Made by a program: the position numbers and the translations under genes. Shown in pieces: positions 26,705 through 35,066 of a DNA stretch of 35,259 nucleotides. Position 1 is the first letter of the stretch; the number at the start of each line of letters is the position of its first letter. Source of the DNA: Cellvibrionales bacterium (GTDB taxonomy: Bacteria; Pseudomonadota; Gammaproteobacteria; Pseudomonadales; JAHEIH01); assembly GCA_024639455.1 (NCBI GenBank), contig JAHEIH010000013.1:1-35259 (forward strand). Reading direction: 5' to 3'. The notes below the pieces were generated by a model. It saw only the letters and a program-made list of their open reading frames with translations. It did not search any database and had not been told where the DNA came from.

Positions 26705-28960
26705 ATGATGGGTCGTGTTTGTTTGCTGTTTTTATTGTCTTTGTTGGCTGCTTGCGGCGGAGGTGGCAATACTTCGGCGACGTCAGTTCCCGATCTGGCT
26801 CCACCCGCCTCTGCCAGTGTGGCTATTAGCACGTTTAATGCAGATTCCCCGTTTGTTTTTGTTAGCGGTACTAGCCAGCAAATTAGTGGCGCTGTCGAGC
26901 TGACGCTGGGTGACTACACTCATGAGATAAGGCCCGCGAGCAGTGGAAGCTGGCAGTGGCAAGCCAGCCAGTGTGATGAGGCATTAGCGAGTGGAAATTA
27001 TCGCGTCACTGTGACGGCGACTGCAGTCGATGGCCGAAATGTGCAAGTGAGCCGTGACTTTTCGGTAGCTTCACAGGTGTTCATGAAGGTGCACTATTTT
27101 CGCCGTGAGGCAAATTACAAGGGATGGGGTCTCCACCTCTGGGGAAATGCTGTAACCCCTGCATCGCAAACCACATGGAATAGCCCGAAGACGTTTGATT
27201 GTCAGCAAGACGGTTGGGTGCAGTTCTGGGTGCCGTTGCAAGACCTCGACGAGGTTTTCAACGTTATCGTTCACGCAGGGGATTTCAAAAACACCCCGGA
27301 TGACCTCGCGCTAGTACCCCGAACCTTTGGCGTGGACGTCTATATTGTACAGGGTGACCCCACCCTTTATGCGACCCTGGCCGAGGCGCAAGTGGCCATC
27401 ACTAATGCAGGTAATGCCTCAGAAAATCTTGATTTAACGCCAGTTTCAATCGGTAATACTAGCAGTGCTTTGCCCGCTGGGTGGGCAGACAGTGCGGCCT
27501 TTATGGAAATCTATGTGCGTGGTTATCAGGACAGCGACGGCGATGGACAGGGCGATCTCCAAGGTCTTATTCAGCGGTTACCCTACTTGGCTGACTTGGG
27601 CGTGAAGGGCGTGTGGTTGATGCCAATCACTGAAAGCTCTGACAATGATCATGGCTACGCGGTGGTCGATTATCGCGATATAGAAGATGACTACGGCGAT
27701 TTGAGTGATTTTCAAACGCTCTTAAGCGAAGCTCACCGGCTAGGGATTGGGGTGATCATCGACTACGTGATGAATCATAGCTCTAGTGCTAATCCGCTAT
27801 TTTTAGATGCTAGTTTAAGTACAGATAACAATAAGCGAGAATGGTATAACTTCGCCAGCTCGGACTTGGGTTGGGGGCCTTGGGGCAATGGCTGGCGCGC
27901 AACTGGCAGCGGCGACTATTACTATGCCCCGTTCAGTGCCATGATGCCCGACTTTAATTTGAGAAATCCCGAGGTAGTGCAGTTCCACCTCGACAATCTG
28001 CGCTTTTGGCTAAATATGGGGGTGGATGGTTTTCGCTTCGACGCGGTGGGAGTGCTGTATGAATCTAGCGACGGCAGTGTGACCGTCAACCACCCCGACA
28101 ACCACCCTTTAATGGCTCAAGTCCAGCAGTTGCTGAATAGTTACGACAACCGCTTTATGGTTTGTGAGGCACCGGATGGTCCGCTCGCCTATGCACAGTC
28201 AACGTCTTGTGGTCGCGCTTTTGCCTTTGGTGTGCAGCATGCGATTTTGCAGTCTGTGCTTCACGGCGGTTTGCGCAGTGAAGTGGTCAACCATTTCAAT
28301 CAATCAGTGCGTGATCGCATGCCGTTGCTATTGTCCAACCACGACCACTTTGCCGGTGATCGACCGATGTCTTTTTTGTTGGCGCAAGAGGGTATTGATG
28401 GCGACAATGTTGACGGCTTTTTGAAGGCGGCAGCATCGGTATATCTTCTTTCATCGGCGACGCCGTTTACCTATTACGGCGAGGAAGTTGGCCAGACCGG
28501 TAGTGGGGGAGACTGGGACCTTCGACGCCCCATGAGCTGGACCGATGATGAAGGCCATGCTGGTTTCAGCAGTAGTGCCACCCCGTTTAGGCCGCCTGTC
28601 GATAATGTTACCAGTAACAATGTGCAGTCTATGCAGCTAAATAGTGAGTCCTTACTTTCTCATTATGCGCTTTTATATCAAGTGCGTAGGCAGGTGCCTT
28701 TGCTGGCGACCGGGCAGTTAACCCTGCACAGTTCGGTCAATGCGCCGGTCATGGCGTTGACCCGGGAAAGCGACGAGGGGCAGGCTATTGTGTTGGTGAA
28801 TCTGAGTAATAGCGAACAAACAATGCGAGTCCCTCGTGATTTGAATGGTCGCTATGTCGAGGCGCTCAATGCAAATGCGGTGAGTGTGGTGGAAGATAGC
28901 GTAAGCACGCTTAGCGTGGCCTTGCCAGCACACGGGGCGGCTGTCCTTTTGCGACAATGA
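26705..28960 (+). CDS. GH13 alpha-amylase/pullulanase-like lipoprotein
   Basis: 751 residues. A lipoprotein signal ends in LLAAC with Cys17, followed by GGGGN and a Ser/Thr/Pro linker. Next are an Ig-like region (about 40-120), a pullulanase-associated (PUD/CBM41-like) domain from about 127 (VHYFRREANYKGWGLHLWG), the GH13 barrel (about 262-650) and a C-terminal beta domain. The GH13 regions are DYVMNH, GFRFDAVGV (nucleophile Asp446), MVCEAPDG (acid/base Glu488) and LLSNHDH (Asp547). It should hydrolyse alpha-glucans at the cell surface. The exact bond specificity and GH13 subfamily are not settled. I chose the ATG giving a proper lipobox signal; a longer in-frame start would put a non-hydrophobic extension before it. 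Confidence 0.9.
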   Translation: MMGRVCLLFLLSLLAACGGGGNTSATSVPDLAPPASASVAISTFNADSPFVFVSGTSQQISGAVELTLGDYTHEIRPASSGSWQWQASQCDEALASGNYRVTVTATAVDGRNVQVSRDFSVASQVFMKVHYFRREANYKGWGLHLWGNAVTPASQTTWNSPKTFDCQQDGWVQFWVPLQDLDEVFNVIVHAGDFKNTPDDLALVPRTFGVDVYIVQGDPTLYATLAEAQVAITNAGNASENLDLTPVSIGNTSSALPAGWADSAAFMEIYVRGYQDSDGDGQGDLQGLIQRLPYLADLGVKGVWLMPITESSDNDHGYAVVDYRDIEDDYGDLSDFQTLLSEAHRLGIGVIIDYVMNHSSSANPLFLDASLSTDNNKREWYNFASSDLGWGPWGNGWRATGSGDYYYAPFSAMMPDFNLRNPEVVQFHLDNLRFWLNMGVDGFRFDAVGVLYESSDGSVTVNHPDNHPLMAQVQQLLNSYDNRFMVCEAPDGPLAYAQSTSCGRAFAFGVQHAILQSVLHGGLRSEVVNHFNQSVRDRMPLLLSNHDHFAGDRPMSFLLAQEGIDGDNVDGFLKAAASVYLLSSATPFTYYGEEVGQTGSGGDWDLRRPMSWTDDEGHAGFSSSATPFRPPVDNVTSNNVQSMQLNSESLLSHYALLYQVRRQVPLLATGQLTLHSSVNAPVMALTRESDEGQAIVLVNLSNSEQTMRVPRDLNGRYVEALNANAVSVVEDSVSTLSVALPAHGAAVLLRQ

Positions 28961-29030
28961 CCCACGTTCGCTGTTCTCTTAGGCGACATCTGGTAGATTA
29001 CTCAAAAATGACATAATAAAAGGCCGTTTC

Positions 29031-30878
29031 ATGAAATCTTCACTGTTTTTGCTGCTGGCGGGAGTCGCCGCCGTTTCCTCTAATGCAGCGGATGCATCAT
29101 TGAATTACCCCACTACCCCCCTGTGGGGCGATACGCATTTGCACACGTCCGCCTCGGGGGATGCGGTGATTTTTGGTGGCAGTATCTCGGCAGAAAAAGC
29201 GTTTCGTTTTGCCCGTGGTGAAAAGGTGATGGCGCGCTCGGGTCAAATGGCGCAGCTGCATCGGCCGCTTGATTTTCTGGTCATTGCCGATCACGCCGAA
29301 GCCTTTGGCATGTTTAACCGTCTTGATCACCCCTTGTTGGCCTCGGATAAAGCATTGCAAGCATTAGTGGCCAAAAGTAAAGAGTCACCCGCCATGGGCA
29401 TGAAGGTGATGGGACGTTTAATCGCCGATATTGGCAATGGTGTTGGGCCGGCTTCACTACAAGATCCCGCCAATATCGCGCAAATCAGTGGCGAGGCATG
29501 GGCCGAATTTACCGACCTGGCCGACCGTTTCAATCAGCCCGGTGAGTTTACCGCCTTTATCGGTTATGAATGGTCGTCCCACCCTGCAGGTGACAATCTA
29601 CATCGTGTTGTCGTGTTTAAAGATGGCGCGGACAAAGCGCAGCAAGTGTTACCTTTTTCATCCATGCAGAGCCAAGACCCCGCCGATTTGTGGCGCTGGA
29701 TGGGCCGGTTTGAGGAAAAAACCGGGGGCGAATTGTTAGCGATACCCCATAACAGCAATATTTCTGGTGGCAAAATGTTCCCGACAGCCGTTGAGAGCGC
29801 CGCAATGACTAATGCGCAATTAGCTGAGCGTCGCCGTTGGGAGCCCTTGGTAGAAATTACCCAGATAAAAGGTGATAGCGAGTCCCATCCGGTGCTGTCT
29901 CCAAGTGATGAGTTTGCCAGTTTTGGCGATGAAGGTTGGGATCACGGCAACCTACCGCTGACTAATCGAGAGACCGATGCTATGAAGCCGTCGGAATACG
30001 TGCGTGAGGCGTTGAAGCAAGGCTTGTTGATCGAACAGCAGCGCGGTGCAAACCCCTATAGTTTTGGGGTGATTGGTTCGACCGATGCACACACGGGCTT
30101 ATCGGCAGTAGAAGAGGATAATTTTTGGGGTAAGCACAGCGGCAATGAGCCACGCCCAGAGCGCTTGTCACAGATTACCCGTCGCAACCCCCACGATGCA
30201 GAGGTTTACCGGGTCGGCTGGGAGTATCAATCGGGGGGGTACGCCGCGGTGTGGGCAGAGGAAAATACCCGTGACGCCATTTTTGATGCAATGCAGCGTC
30301 GAGAGGTTTACGCCACGACCGGCACTCGAATTACCTTGCGCGTGTTTGCTGGCACCGCTTTTCAGGCAGACTGGTTTGCCCGGGAGGATTGGTTGGCCAA
30401 GGCTTATCGGCACGGGGTACCAATGGGGGGGGAGTTAACTGGCGCTAGCGCTGCCCCACAGTTGTTGATTCGGGCGGATAAAGATCCCATGGGTGCCAAT
30501 CTGGATCGATTGCAAGTGGTGAAAGGTTGGGTTGACGAGCAAGGCATGGCACAGGAGAAGGTGTTTGATGTGGCTTGGAGCGATCGAGAGTCACGCCAGG
30601 TGGGTAAGGATGGCCGCTTGACCCCCGTGGGTTCAACGGTCGATGTTGCCTCGCCGTCTTACACTAATAGTATAGGCGCAGAGCAGTTGGCTACGCTGTG
30701 GGTTGACCCTGAATATCACCCTGAGCAAGCGGCGTTTTACTATGTAAGGGTACTAGAAATTCCTACGCCAAACTGGGTGGCTTACGATGCCGCACGTTTC
30801 GATGTGAATATCCCTGAGGGCGCGATCTTGAGTCATCAAGAGCGTGCCTATTCATCACCGATTTGGTACCGCCCCTAA
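29031..30878 (+). CDS. DUF3604-family secreted protein (PHP-like metal site)
   Basis: 615 residues with a signal peptide (MKSSLFLLLAGVAAVSSNA, cleavage near 19-21). The DUF3604 pattern is clear: LWGDTHLHTS with His36 and His38, DFLVIADHAE with Asp87 and His88, then AIPHNSNISGG, LVEITQIKGDSE and VIGSTDAHTG. The His/Asp set resembles PHP-type phosphoesterases, so a periplasmic metal-dependent hydrolase is likely, but to my knowledge the family has no firmly established substrate. It is the first gene of a tight run with the glycosyltransferase-like and EVE genes. ATAAAAGG lies upstream of the ATG. Confidence 0.85.
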   Translation: MKSSLFLLLAGVAAVSSNAADASLNYPTTPLWGDTHLHTSASGDAVIFGGSISAEKAFRFARGEKVMARSGQMAQLHRPLDFLVIADHAEAFGMFNRLDHPLLASDKALQALVAKSKESPAMGMKVMGRLIADIGNGVGPASLQDPANIAQISGEAWAEFTDLADRFNQPGEFTAFIGYEWSSHPAGDNLHRVVVFKDGADKAQQVLPFSSMQSQDPADLWRWMGRFEEKTGGELLAIPHNSNISGGKMFPTAVESAAMTNAQLAERRRWEPLVEITQIKGDSESHPVLSPSDEFASFGDEGWDHGNLPLTNRETDAMKPSEYVREALKQGLLIEQQRGANPYSFGVIGSTDAHTGLSAVEEDNFWGKHSGNEPRPERLSQITRRNPHDAEVYRVGWEYQSGGYAAVWAEENTRDAIFDAMQRREVYATTGTRITLRVFAGTAFQADWFAREDWLAKAYRHGVPMGGELTGASAAPQLLIRADKDPMGANLDRLQVVKGWVDEQGMAQEKVFDVAWSDRESRQVGKDGRLTPVGSTVDVASPSYTNSIGAEQLATLWVDPEYHPEQAAFYYVRVLEIPTPNWVAYDAARFDVNIPEGAILSHQERAYSSPIWYRP

Positions 30879-30881
30879 GGC

Positions 30882-31625
30882 ATGTCGGTATGTGTGCTGC
30901 AATCGCATCGCGCGCCGCTGCCGCACCCTTGGCTGGCTGCCTGCTTGGCAAGTGCGCGCGATTGGGCCGTGCAGCGTGGCTACGACTACCACTTTGTCGA
31001 CGATGACTTGTTTGACGTCCTTCCCGAAGACATGCGTCACCGAGACGATATTGGCGCTGTGATAAAAAGCGATTTGGCGAGGTTGCGCTTTGCGCAAACC
31101 TTGCTGGGCTCATTTGAGCGGGTGGTGTGGTTGGACGCAGATGTGTTGGTGATAGCGCCGCGCGTATTCGATGTTCCTGTCAGTGGCAGTGCCGTCGGGC
31201 GCGAAAACTGGGTGCAATCCGACCGGAAAGGTAATCTGCGCAATTATCGTAAAGTACATAATGCAGCGATGGTTTTTTCGCGTGGCGATAGCCTGCTGGG
31301 GTTTTACGCCGACAGCGCCGAGCGCCTGCTGCGGGCCAATACTGCAGCTATGCCTCCACAATTTATCGGCCCCAAATTACTGACCGCGCTTCACAACACC
31401 GTGCAATTGCCGGTGTGGGAAAGCGCCGGCATGATGAGCCCCATGGTGGGATTAGACTTACTGGGCGAGGGCAATGGTCGTGCCCTCGCCGTGCTGCGCG
31501 AAGCACATACAGTGCCCGTGGCAGCCCTTAATCTTTGTAGCTCCAGTTGCCAACGTGGCGAGCTGAACGATACACAGATGGCCGCCATTATCGACATCCT
31601 GTTAACGCGCGAGGCCCTGTCATGA
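30882..31625 (+). CDS. Glycosyltransferase-like protein with DxD motif
   Basis: 247 residues of nucleotide-diphospho-sugar transferase type. After an N-terminal alpha/beta part (CVLQSHRAPLPHPWLAACL; GYDYHFVDDDLF) comes VIKSDLARLRFAQTLL, then VVWLDADVLV with the metal-binding DAD at 85-87. KVHNAAMVF fits the acceptor side of such folds. No signal peptide or membrane segment is seen, so it is cytoplasmic. Donor and acceptor are unknown. It starts three bases after the DUF3604 stop and overlaps the EVE gene by four bases (ATGA), so all three are very likely cotranscribed. Confidence 0.65.
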   Translation: MSVCVLQSHRAPLPHPWLAACLASARDWAVQRGYDYHFVDDDLFDVLPEDMRHRDDIGAVIKSDLARLRFAQTLLGSFERVVWLDADVLVIAPRVFDVPVSGSAVGRENWVQSDRKGNLRNYRKVHNAAMVFSRGDSLLGFYADSAERLLRANTAAMPPQFIGPKLLTALHNTVQLPVWESAGMMSPMVGLDLLGEGNGRALAVLREAHTVPVAALNLCSSSCQRGELNDTQMAAIIDILLTREALS

Positions 31626-32080
31626 AGTACTGGTTGGTTAAAAGTGAGCCCGAGGAGTGCGGCATCGACGATTTTGTAGCCGCTGGCGCCGGATCTATTC
31701 GTTGGGATGGTGTGCGCAACTACCAAGCCCGAAATTTTATGCGTGAGATGGCGGTGAGAGATCAGGTGCTGCTGTATCACTCGTCCTGCAAACACATTGG
31801 TATCGCCGGTGTCATCGAAGTTGCGGTGGCCGGTTATGCGGATCCAGCGCAATTTGATCCTGAGTCGCCGTATTTTGACCCCAAGGCCAGCGTCGACAAC
31901 CCGCGTTGGACGGCAGTAGATATGGTGCTGGTAGAAAAATGGCCGCGCTTAGTAGGCTTGGATACCTTGCGTGCAAGTGCCGACCACTTAAAGGATTTCA
32001 AACTCATCGACAAGGGCGCTCGCCTTTCTGTGATGCCGGTGTTACCGGTGCATTGGGCGTTTATTCAATCGCTGCGTTAA
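31622..32080 (+). CDS. EVE-domain protein (PUA-like, THYN1 type)
   Basis: 152 residues starting MKYWLVKSEPEECGIDDF, with IRWDGVRNYQARNFMREM, VLLYHSSCKHIGIAGVIEV and a C-terminal VMPVLPVHWAFI. EVE domains are PUA-like folds that recognise modified bases in DNA or RNA; the aromatic cage residues (Trp, Tyr) of the family are recognisable in WDGVRNYQ. The ATGA overlap with the gene before it implies translational coupling. Its stop overlaps that of the convergent ogt-type gene, so a modified-base reader and an alkyl-DNA repair enzyme lie tail to tail. The longer frame that starts inside the upstream gene is not used. Confidence 0.92.
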   Translation: MKYWLVKSEPEECGIDDFVAAGAGSIRWDGVRNYQARNFMREMAVRDQVLLYHSSCKHIGIAGVIEVAVAGYADPAQFDPESPYFDPKASVDNPRWTAVDMVLVEKWPRLVGLDTLRASADHLKDFKLIDKGARLSVMPVLPVHWAFIQSLR

Positions 32081-32589
32081 GCTGGTGGCGTTATCCCTTC
32101 AATATTTAGTAGACACTGCTTGATGTCGGTGCCCCCGGTGTAGCCTGCGAGCTTGCCATCGTTTCCTATGACTCTATGGCAAGGGATAACAATGGGCAGG
32201 GCATTGGCTCCGTTGGCGTTGGCTACTGCGCGATAGGCGCTAGGTTTGCCAATAGCGGCGGCCAGTGCGGCATAACTGAGTGTGCGACCAAAGGGAATGG
32301 CTTGCAATTGTTGCCAGACGACTTTCTGAAAGTCTGTGCCTTGTAGTTTAAGCGGGAGGTTAAAATCGCGTCGCTGTCCCAAGAAGTAGTTTGCCAGTTG
32401 CAGGCTGGTTTCGGTCAGAATGGGATGTTCGCCGGTATGCCATTGCGCTTTGTCGATCCCCAGTCGACGACAGACACGGCTGTCGTCGTGGGGGTGGAAC
32501 CCCCAGCTCAGCATGAGTAGATGGTTCTCGTCGCATACGGCGGTGATAGGCCCGGCCGGGGTCGGAATGGCGTGGTAGTAAACTTTCAT
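32077..32589 (-). CDS. ogt: Methylated-DNA--protein-cysteine methyltransferase (Ogt/AGT type)
   Basis: 170 residues. The active-site block IPCHRVIG contains the acceptor Cys137. FQKVVWQQLQAIPFGRTLSY is the DNA-binding helix region before it, and YTGG follows. The enzyme moves the alkyl group from O6-alkylguanine onto this cysteine once and is then spent. There is no AraC/Ada N-terminal domain, so this is the stand-alone constitutive form rather than Ada. The ATG is at the left end of the gap that also holds the amylosucrase operators, so the two genes are divergent. Confidence 0.95.
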   Translation of the reverse strand: MKVYYHAIPTPAGPITAVCDENHLLMLSWGFHPHDDSRVCRRLGIDKAQWHTGEHPILTETSLQLANYFLGQRRDFNLPLKLQGTDFQKVVWQQLQAIPFGRTLSYAALAAAIGKPSAYRAVANANGANALPIVIPCHRVIGNDGKLAGYTGGTDIKQCLLNIEGITPPA

Positions 32590-32652
32590 GCACTGGCTCC
32601 ATTAGCAAGCGTCAGGTAAATCAAACATAGCGTGTTTTCATTGAAAATAAAT

Positions 32653-32685
32653 CAACCGGTTGCAGAAATAGCTTGCAACCGGTTG
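32653..32685 (+). promoter_or_regulatory. Twin LacI-family operator upstream of amylosucrase
   Basis: Two identical perfect palindromes, CAACCGGTTG at 32653-32662 and 32676-32685, stand 23 bases apart start to start. The central AACCGGTT with CG in the middle is the hallmark of LacI/GalR-family operators, and the arms extend to GCAACCGGTTG. Both lie in the ogt-amylosucrase gap, 75-108 bases before the amylosucrase ATG. No LacI-type gene is in the window. A sucrose- or maltodextrin-responsive repressor is the likely partner by analogy with other amylosucrase loci. Confidence 0.7.
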
Positions 32686-32760
32686 TAGTTGTTGATATTT
32701 TGCTCAAAAATGACATTCGGCCGTGCAAAGAGTCGGTATAGACAATAATCAGAGATCAAT

Positions 32761-34677
32761 ATGAACACAGCTGTCACTCATGAGGCCATCGATAATGCCC
32801 TGAGCCGCGTTAAGCGTAAAGCCGGGAGCAATGTTTTTAAACAGCGTTTGGCTGAGCACCTGCCAACCCTGCTAAATTTGCTGCGCGGAGTCTATGGTGA
32901 AGAGCGCGCCGATGCCCATCTACCTGCTTTAGTGGATACCCTTGCTGAAGGTTTCTTCGCCCGCAATGACACCCTGCGCGCCAAAGATGAGCAGCGTATT
33001 GCCCACCCGCAGTGGCACAAGTCACAAGAGATGGTCGGTATGGCGGTGTATGTCGACTTGGTGGCGGATGACTTACAGGGCCTGAAGGCAAAATTGCCTT
33101 ACTACGCCGACTTAGGCATTACTTACTTGCACTTGATGCCGCTCTATAAAGCGCCCGAAGGTGACAGCGATGGCGGTTATGCTGTGTCTGACTACCGCGC
33201 GATGAACCCGTCGTTAGGTACTATGGAAGACCTGCGTGATTTGGCCGCCGCGATGGACGCGTTGGGTATGAGTCTCGTGATGGACTTTGTGTTCAACCAC
33301 ACCTCGGATGAGCACGCCTGGGCGATGGCCGCCAAAAATGGCGATGCCATGTTTAGCGACTATTACTACATGTTTAACGACCGCGTGCAGATCGATCAAT
33401 ACGAGCGCACGCTACGTGAAATTTTCCCCTCGGTCCGCCGCGGCAGCTTTACTCAAATTGAGGATGGCCGCTGGGTGTGGACCACTTTTAACAGCTTCCA
33501 GTGGGACCTGAATTACTCCAATCCCGAGGTTTTCCGTGCCATTGTGGGCGAAATGTTATTTTTGGCGAACGTTGGCTGCGACGTATTGCGCTTGGATGCC
33601 TTGGCCTTTATTTGGAAGGAAATGGGCACCACTTGCGAAAACCAGCCTAACGCACACCGTTTGATCCAGGCATTCAATAGCTGCTTGCGTATCGCGGCGC
33701 CTTCGGTTGTTTTCAAGTCGGAGGCCATTGTGCACCCCGACGAGGTGATTCAATACGTCAGCCCAGAAGAGTGCCACTTGTCATACAACCCTTTGCTGAT
33801 GGCATTGATTTGGGAGAGCCTAGCGACACGCGAAACGCGCCTGATGACTAAGAGCTTAAGCTATCGATTCCACGCCCATTCGCACGCCAGTTGGGTCAAC
33901 TACGCGCGCTGCCACGACGATATCGGCTGGACTTTCGACGACCGCGATGCAGCCGTTATCGGCATTAACGGTTATGATCACCGCTTGTTCTTGAATAAAT
34001 TCTTCACCGGTGAGTTTGACGGATCTTTTTCCAAGGGTATGGGCTTCCAATATAACCCCGATAATGGCGATTGCCGTGTTTGTGGCTCGCTGGCGTCACT
34101 GGCTGGTCTTGAGCGAGCACTGGAGAATGGCGATCTGCACCAGATATGGTTAGCCGAGCAGCGCATTTTGATGATTCACAGCATCATTCTGAGTATCGGC
34201 GGCGTGCCTCTGTTCTATCAGGGCGACGAACTGGCCATGCTAAACGATTACAGTTTCCTCGAAGATAGCCATAAAGCGCACGATGCGCGTTGGGTTAACC
34301 GCCCCCGTGTCACTGCACCAGCGCTGCAACTAGCGCAGACGCAGGGTACCGTGCAGCACCGTGTGTTCAACGGGCTGCGCCACATGATTAATTTGCGCAA
34401 GTCGTACGACGTGTTCGGCGACGCCCGCAGTCAAGTCTACGAAACCGGTAATAATCATGTTTTCGCTTACCTGAGAGCCATTTCAGGTGGTGACAAAGTT
34501 CTGTGCTTGGTGAACTTCAGCGAGTACGACCAGTGGGTAGAGCCTTCGATTCTCGAGAAGCTCTCGCCTGCGAAATTTGCCAAAGATCTTATCTCTGGTG
34601 TCACGATGGGGACTCAGTCGCACGCGCATGTGCAGCTGAAGTCTTATCAGGTGTTGTGGCTGCATACCACACCCTAA
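32761..34677 (+). CDS. Amylosucrase (GH13 subfamily 4)
   Basis: 638 residues, the normal length of the family. An N-terminal helical domain (1-95) precedes the GH13 barrel. Catalytic residues: nucleophile Asp279 (VLRLDALAF), acid/base Glu321 (FKSEAIVHP), His385-Asp386 (ARCHDDIGW), and Asp137 in GDSDGGYAVSDYR for the sucrose-site salt bridge. Each lies exactly seven positions before the numbers I recall for Neisseria polysaccharea amylosucrase (144, 286, 328, 393), a strong structural match. The enzyme moves glucose from sucrose onto an alpha-1,4-glucan and frees fructose; close relatives mainly hydrolyse sucrose. There is no signal peptide, so it should act in the cytoplasm. It is transcribed alone and followed by a terminator. 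Confidence 0.9.
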   Translation: MNTAVTHEAIDNALSRVKRKAGSNVFKQRLAEHLPTLLNLLRGVYGEERADAHLPALVDTLAEGFFARNDTLRAKDEQRIAHPQWHKSQEMVGMAVYVDLVADDLQGLKAKLPYYADLGITYLHLMPLYKAPEGDSDGGYAVSDYRAMNPSLGTMEDLRDLAAAMDALGMSLVMDFVFNHTSDEHAWAMAAKNGDAMFSDYYYMFNDRVQIDQYERTLREIFPSVRRGSFTQIEDGRWVWTTFNSFQWDLNYSNPEVFRAIVGEMLFLANVGCDVLRLDALAFIWKEMGTTCENQPNAHRLIQAFNSCLRIAAPSVVFKSEAIVHPDEVIQYVSPEECHLSYNPLLMALIWESLATRETRLMTKSLSYRFHAHSHASWVNYARCHDDIGWTFDDRDAAVIGINGYDHRLFLNKFFTGEFDGSFSKGMGFQYNPDNGDCRVCGSLASLAGLERALENGDLHQIWLAEQRILMIHSIILSIGGVPLFYQGDELAMLNDYSFLEDSHKAHDARWVNRPRVTAPALQLAQTQGTVQHRVFNGLRHMINLRKSYDVFGDARSQVYETGNNHVFAYLRAISGGDKVLCLVNFSEYDQWVEPSILEKLSPAKFAKDLISGVTMGTQSHAHVQLKSYQVLWLHTTP

Positions 34678-34712
34678 GTTTATTAAGTCTCGGCTTAATT
34701 GTTATCTCTTTT

Positions 34713-34735
34713 GGGGCGCTTTGCGCCCCTTTTTT
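34713..34735 (+). terminator. Rho-independent terminator after amylosucrase
   Basis: GGGGCGC / GCGCCCC with a TTT loop and six T. A smaller ATTAAG/CTTAAT hairpin lies between the stop codon and this terminator. Confidence 0.92.
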
Positions 34736-34737
34736 GT

Positions 34738-35066
34738 CTACAGGGATGTAGTTATGTCCCGGAGGGCATGACGCCCGAGAGTGACGTGTTGCAGAAACAA
34801 TAATATTTGTTGATATGGCCGAGAACGGCACGCCAGGGTCATTTTTTGCTCTTGCAATAATGACATACCCGCCATCCCTGGCTGTAACGCCCGTGAGGGA
34901 CGTGGCCATGTGGGAGTCTGTGCGCAGCACAGACGAAAGCATTCCCTTGTTCTCAAAACATGCTGCCAAAGCCCTTTTGCAGACTTTTCTAGCCTTATAA
35001 AAGCCGGATTCAAATTTGAAATATCGTTCTATAATCTGCCTGAATGAGCTGATAAGGAACCTTGTA
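34738..35066. other. Intergenic stretch with repeats, no convincing gene
   Basis: About 330 bases without a credible coding region; the open frames on the minus strand have no recognisable domain and cross the hairpins. A 20-base element at 34769-34788 recurs with three mismatches at 34885-34904 (shared core ACGCCCG...GACGTG). CAGGGATG at 34741 and CATCCCTG at 34873 are inverted. AAGGA precedes the next gene. The block looks like an extragenic repeat of the REP or small-MITE kind. Confidence 0.4.
34916..34934. repeat. Perfect 8-bp inverted repeat
   Basis: GTCTGTGC / GCACAGAC with a GCA loop. It is a strong hairpin in RNA but has no U-run, so it is not an intrinsic terminator. Confidence 0.5.

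Noticed and set aside
29001-29014. The 14-mer CTCAAAAATGACAT occurs upstream of the DUF3604 gene and again at 32703-32716 upstream of amylosucrase.
   Set aside because: In 35 kb about two shared 14-mers are expected by chance alone; the distances to the start codons differ (16 and 44 bases) and no palindrome is involved.
31547-31621. Longer start for the EVE-domain gene within the glycosyltransferase-like gene.
   Set aside because: The EVE family begins at MKYWLVKSEP, which starts at the ATGA overlap.
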